64,000 nucleotides of DNA from JBCCCJ01 sp039029315 (GTDB taxonomy: Bacteria > Bacteroidota > Bacteroidia > J057), in contig JBCCGK010000017.1 of NCBI GenBank assembly GCA_039029315.1, positions 84,508-148,507 of the forward strand, written 5' to 3'. Made by a program: the position numbers and the translations under genes. Shown here in pieces: positions 60,669 to 64,000 of this stretch (within the stretch, counting starts at the first letter, position 1; each line of letters begins with the position of its first letter). The notes below the pieces were generated by a model. It ran no database searches, was not told the origin of the DNA, and saw nothing but the letters and a program-made list of their open reading frames with translations.

Positions 60669-62321
60669 TTAGTTCTCCTGATTGATCAAGCTATTCAAGC
60701 CTTCCGGCAATAGGTAGAGCGATTGTACTTCTTCGGCGGAAAGGGCCTGATCAAAAATTGCCACCTCATCCATCAAGCCGACATAACTCAAGCCAAGGAA
60801 TATTTTTGATTTGTCCAGTTCCCAGGTAAAGGGTTCTGTGATCTCTCGACTTCCCTGAGATTTGCCATTGATATAAAAGGTCGCTTGTCCTTTTTCGCTG
60901 TTGAGTCCCGAAAAACTCACCACAACATGGGTCCATTTTCCTCTAGCGAATGGTCGATCTGAAGCCGGAAGCAGACGATTGTTGAAGGCGGGATTTTCAT
61001 CCGGTCCAATTTTTTGGGGATTCCAGACAGTTACATCTCCATACACCCCCATTCGGAAACTTCGGGGATTTTTGTTAGAGAAATCTACCCAAAAGGCTGC
61101 ATCATCATAGCCAGCATCCGTGATCTGGATCGGGTCGGTATATCCGGGAGCCAAATCTGTCTCTGGATCAAGGCTGAGCCATAAGGAGATGGTTCCACTC
61201 CAATTTGTCTGGCTGTAGGTCATATTGTCTTGAGATTGGTAAAAAATGCTGGCTTTGCCCTTTCGCTTAAATTCAAGGGCATGGCCAAAACGCCCCTTCT
61301 CTTTGGCAAGGGTAACTTCTTCCGGGATCATGGATGCAATTCCGTCGCCTTGCGGATCATAGCTCGCTGTTCCATACATCTGGGCATCGCCTTTTGCCAT
61401 GTCAGCATGATACCCTTGATCGAAAGTAGCAGCCAGTCGGAGAGATGCTTTGAGCTGGGCCACATCATTGGAGCGTTTTTCTTCGACATAGCTGGCGACG
61501 GTCCCTACAGGAGCCAACCAAATGCCATTTTTGGGATCTTGTGCATAGGCAATCAATTTTTCCAACATGGCAACTCGTGTGGTTTGTCGCCCTCCTTTTC
61601 CGATTTCATGGCCTGCGAGCAAAAGCCAACTCCCATTCTGGATGGCTGCTTTGACAAGGGGTAGAATGTCTGTTTCGAAATCTTTGCCGTCCATTTCCAT
61701 GCCGTGTAGTCTGGCCATGTCAGCAAATATCGGGTCATTGGCGGATTCATTGAGCCAGCCTCTGCCAGATTGGAAAAGCTCGGCAATCAATGGAACGTAG
61801 CTTCGGGTATTCAGTCCTCGGCCAACAAATGAATTGCCGCAGGTATAAGCAAAGGAAACAGGTGTCACGCCCAGCATTTGCTGAATTTGGAAATTCGCTT
61901 CCAACAATTCCTGCCGCATGCTTGCGAGGGTGTAGGTTTCGAGTGCATGCTCCTTCACCCAGGAAAAGTTCCCCGTACAAGGATGGTAGATGGTATGATT
62001 CCCGATTTCATGCCCATCAGCCACGATTTGTTTCCAGGCGTCTACATGATTTTTCATTCCGCTCGGAACGACATAGAAGGTAACTTTGGCTTCGTTTTCC
62101 TGAAAAAACCTTAAGCCAACTTCTGGGTGAGACAGTCGAGCATCATCAAAGCTGAGACTCAAAGCGGCTCGTTTGCCTTCTGGCCATTGGAAGGCGTTTT
62201 GGGCTTGCAGGTTGGGGATCAGGCTGATTAGCGCAACAGATGTTACCAACTTCAGGAGCGAATGAAGGCGGTCGTTACAAGCATCCGCCAACATCCTTGA
62301 TTTCGTTTTTTTGTTCAACAT
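60669..62321 (-). CDS. Exported polysaccharide deacetylase-like protein with LamG-type domain
   Basis: 550 residues from the ATG at 62321; the frame continues to 62468, but that stretch overlaps a repeat fragment and is not protein-like. A signal segment (LVTSVALISLIPNLQAQN) is followed by a NodB-homology domain (about 55-290): ALSLSFDDARLSHPEVGLRF, with the Asp pair, and DGHEIGNHTIYHPCTGNFSW with the His pair. A C-terminal laminin-G/concanavalin-like domain (about 350-545) has FYQSQDNMTYSQTNWSGTIS and GLMDEVAIFDQALSAEEVQS. It probably removes acetyl groups from an extracellular glycan and binds it by the LamG part. It may be co-transcribed with the downstream Gfo/Idh/MocA gene. Confidence 0.9.
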   Translation of the reverse strand: MLNKKTKSRMLADACNDRLHSLLKLVTSVALISLIPNLQAQNAFQWPEGKRAALSLSFDDARLSHPEVGLRFFQENEAKVTFYVVPSGMKNHVDAWKQIVADGHEIGNHTIYHPCTGNFSWVKEHALETYTLASMRQELLEANFQIQQMLGVTPVSFAYTCGNSFVGRGLNTRSYVPLIAELFQSGRGWLNESANDPIFADMARLHGMEMDGKDFETDILPLVKAAIQNGSWLLLAGHEIGKGGRQTTRVAMLEKLIAYAQDPKNGIWLAPVGTVASYVEEKRSNDVAQLKASLRLAATFDQGYHADMAKGDAQMYGTASYDPQGDGIASMIPEEVTLAKEKGRFGHALEFKRKGKASIFYQSQDNMTYSQTNWSGTISLWLSLDPETDLAPGYTDPIQITDAGYDDAAFWVDFSNKNPRSFRMGVYGDVTVWNPQKIGPDENPAFNNRLLPASDRPFARGKWTHVVVSFSGLNSEKGQATFYINGKSQGSREITEPFTWELDKSKIFLGLSYVGLMDEVAIFDQALSAEEVQSLYLLPEGLNSLINQEN

Positions 62322-62433
62322 TGAAGGTATTGTTTTGTCATTCGGAGTTCGACAATCAGACTTTCTTATTCGACATGTCCAGAATTGCCCAGAGACTATT
62401 TTGACAGCTATGGGTAAGAAAGTAAGTAATAGG

Positions 62434-62449
62434 TGTTCAAACAGTCTCT
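62434..62449 (-). repeat. Partial copy of the foldback element end
   Basis: TGTTCAAACAGTCTCT here is the exact reverse complement of AGAGACTGTTTGAACA at 44029-44044, the left end of the foldback element. No second end or internal hairpin is present nearby. It lies in the upstream region of the polysaccharide deacetylase gene. Confidence 0.6.
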
Positions 62450-62473
62450 CAGACACATCTGATTTCATTCCGT

Positions 62474-63865
62474 CTAGGGTCTGATAGTTGTGCCATCATT
62501 TTTTCGGAGTTGCGTCCAATCCGTATTCACATGTTCGGGAATTGGATATTTGGCCGCTGCCTTTTCGTCGATATCTACCCCGAGACCCGGCGCTTCATTC
62601 ACATACATAAATCCATTCTCCATATAAGGGCAACCAGGGAAGACTTCCTGGGTTTCTTCCGTAAAGTAGACAGATTCCTGTATGCCAAAATTCCATACAG
62701 CAAAGTCGATATGCGCATTGGCGGAATGTCCAACCGGAGAGACATCTCCCGGGCCATGCCAGGCTGTTCGGATGTTGAAGACTTCTGCGAGTCTTGCAAC
62801 TTTCATTGCCGGTGTAATACCCCCAATCTGAGAGATATGGATACGGATGAAGTCAAACAGTCGCTCTGACATGGGACCGACCCACTCATGCGGATTGTTG
62901 AAGAGTTCCCCCATCGCAATCGGCACGGCGGTCTTCTGGCGTAGCAAACGGAAATAACCCATGTCTTCTGGTGCAAATGGATCTTCAATGAAGAATGGTC
63001 GGTATTCTTCTAAAGCCATTACCAGGTTTATGGCGTCGCGTGGCAACAAACGCTCGTGGATATCATGGAGCAACTCCACTTCTTCCCCACAGCTTTTTCT
63101 TACGGCTTCAAAAATGGCAGGCACCGATTTCATATAAGCATAGCTATTCATGTAATTATCTTTCGGGCGACCGAAACCAGCCCCTTTGAAATCGGGGGTT
63201 CTGGGTTTGCTGGAATAATAATCTTTCCCCTTGGCTACATAAGCTGCGCCATATCCTCCCATTTGGATGCGTACATGTCGAAAGCCATTGCCAATATGCT
63301 CTTGCACATGATCTACCAATTCCTCCACACTATTACCGCGCCCATGTGTGTAACAATCAATTGCAAATCGACATTTCCCGCCCAGAAGCTGATAGACAGG
63401 CATGTTGGCACGTTTGCCTTTGATGTCCCACAGCGCCTGATCCAGACCGCTGAGGGCATTGTTGAGGACAGGACCATTTCTCCAGTAGGAACTTACATAA
63501 GCCGTTTGCCAGATGTCTTCGATATTGTCCGGGTCTTTGCCTTTGCAAAATTCGTTCAGGTATTGGTTCACTGCAACCACAACGCTATGGGCCCGCTGAC
63601 GGAAGGTAGCGCAACCGATACCATACAGACCCGGCTCACTGGTTTCGACTTTGACGACGATCAGCTCAATGCCTTGGGGGGCAGTGGCAATGGCCTTGAC
63701 ATTGGTGATGGTGATCGGTGCCAAACCACGGGTGGCTTGCTGATAGGTTTGAGCGGTGGCTTCATTCATGGAGCCAAACATGCCCATCGCGCCAGCAGTA
63801 GTTCCGAGGCCGAGGGTTTTGAGCAGATTACGTCTGCTCAGGGAAGTAGTAGAAGAGGAGTTCAT
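62474..63865 (-). CDS. Tat-exported enolase-superfamily dehydratase, mannonate dehydratase (ManD/RspA)-like
   Basis: 463 residues. Tat leader: SLSRRNLLKTLGLGTTAGAM. The capping domain (about 45-165) has NALSGLDQALWDIKGKRANM and MPVYQLLGGK. The TIM barrel supplies the enolase-type metal ligands: ELLHDIHERLLPRDAINLVM (Asp), RPFFIEDPFAPEDMGYFRLL (Glu) and VPIAMGELFNNPHEWVGPMS (Glu), then the base in IRTAWHGPGDVSPVGHSANA. The ManD family dehydrates acid sugars such as D-mannonate; the IHER and HGPGDVSP blocks are typical. Export is uncommon for a metabolic dehydratase and fits the periplasmic scheme of the window. Its start lies about 135 bp from the window end, with a short unannotated leader. 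Confidence 0.92.
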   Translation of the reverse strand: MNSSSTTSLSRRNLLKTLGLGTTAGAMGMFGSMNEATAQTYQQATRGLAPITITNVKAIATAPQGIELIVVKVETSEPGLYGIGCATFRQRAHSVVVAVNQYLNEFCKGKDPDNIEDIWQTAYVSSYWRNGPVLNNALSGLDQALWDIKGKRANMPVYQLLGGKCRFAIDCYTHGRGNSVEELVDHVQEHIGNGFRHVRIQMGGYGAAYVAKGKDYYSSKPRTPDFKGAGFGRPKDNYMNSYAYMKSVPAIFEAVRKSCGEEVELLHDIHERLLPRDAINLVMALEEYRPFFIEDPFAPEDMGYFRLLRQKTAVPIAMGELFNNPHEWVGPMSERLFDFIRIHISQIGGITPAMKVARLAEVFNIRTAWHGPGDVSPVGHSANAHIDFAVWNFGIQESVYFTEETQEVFPGCPYMENGFMYVNEAPGLGVDIDEKAAAKYPIPEHVNTDWTQLRKNDGTTIRP

Positions 63866-64000
63866 AGGTTTGGGATTCGTTCAAGTAGAATGGAAGGTAA
63901 GGGCTATTGGGGGTATTTGCAATTGCAAACGATCTAACAGGAGAGAAAACATCTCGCGTCTGTTGAGATGGCTATCAATAATAATCTCCTTTTGTATGAG

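Noticed and set aside
62322..62468. Longer N-terminus for the polysaccharide deacetylase from 62468
   Set aside because: The added 49 residues precede a proper signal region, and this stretch contains the repeat fragment at 62434-62449.

Overview
The window looks like a piece of a Bacteroidota chromosome, possibly Saprospiria- or Cytophagia-like; the exact genus cannot be read from it. Four things point there. Secreted proteins carry type IX secretion (T9SS) C-terminal sorting domains (CotH-like protein, alpha/beta hydrolase). There is an ExbB-ExbD-ExbD-TonB operon of the Bacteroidota type. Several -7/-33 promoter boxes fit the Bacteroidota consensus (TTTG, 19-20 bp, TAnnTTTG). Many periplasmic enzymes carry twin-arginine (Tat) leaders, as is common in sugar-catabolising members. 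I found no rRNA, tRNA, CRISPR array, prophage or complete insertion sequence.

Layout. 1-2.5 kb: minus-strand TonB energy-transduction operon with a good promoter. 2.9-7.7 kb: a THUMP-domain RNA methyltransferase and a large secreted CotH-kinase-like protein. 8-17.8 kb: periplasmic carbohydrate and amide catabolism (N-acyl-D-amino-acid deacylase-like amidohydrolase, two Tat-exported Gfo/Idh/MocA oxidoreductases, an apiosidase-like DUF4038 lipoprotein, two Tat-exported sugar-isomerase-like TIM barrels, an SDR) with a Uma2-type nuclease-fold gene in between. 18-22 kb: a T9SS-sorted hydrolase, an unrecognised protein with an abnormal start, and an AlkB-type alkane monooxygenase. 22.3-30.5 kb: a plus-strand sugar-utilisation operon with a divergent GH32 lipoprotein, a complete RbsBAC-like ABC importer whose permease has an extra domain, a shikimate-dehydrogenase-like enzyme and a DUF4432 aldose-epimerase-like lipoprotein. 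30.5-35.4 kb: two small membrane proteins, an outer-membrane barrel, MsrP, and an HxlR regulator facing two duplicated membrane-protein genes across a double operator. 35.6-44 kb: signalling locus with two divergent CheB-CheR hybrids (one with PAS and histidine kinase), a PAS/zinc-motif protein and a decayed kinase. 44.2-49.7 kb: ECF sigma factor, SRPBCC, AraC, VOC, DoxX, DinB and a second ECF sigma factor. 50-59.5 kb: aspS, small exported proteins, an AraC-SRPBCC-tandem alpha/beta-hydrolase operon, a BrkB/YihY membrane protein and DUF4403. 59.5-64 kb: a further Gfo/Idh/MocA enzyme, a polysaccharide deacetylase with a LamG-like tail, and a Tat-exported mannonate-dehydratase-like enolase.

The catabolic genes fit a scheme in which exported enzymes oxidise, isomerise or dehydrate sugars in the periplasm and an ABC importer takes up the products; importers of this class are unusual in a phylum that mostly relies on SusCD. 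The intergenic regions hold several families of small non-autonomous palindromic repeats (copies near 20.7, 33.9, 44.0, 48.8, 48.9 and 62.4 kb), a G-rich 8-bp tandem array at 17.0 kb and several strong operator-like palindromes. The strongest leads for new biology are the permease with the inserted domain in the GH32/ABC locus, the twin CheB-CheR signalling locus with its decayed kinase, the Cys-nucleophile hydrolase pair, and the repeat families.
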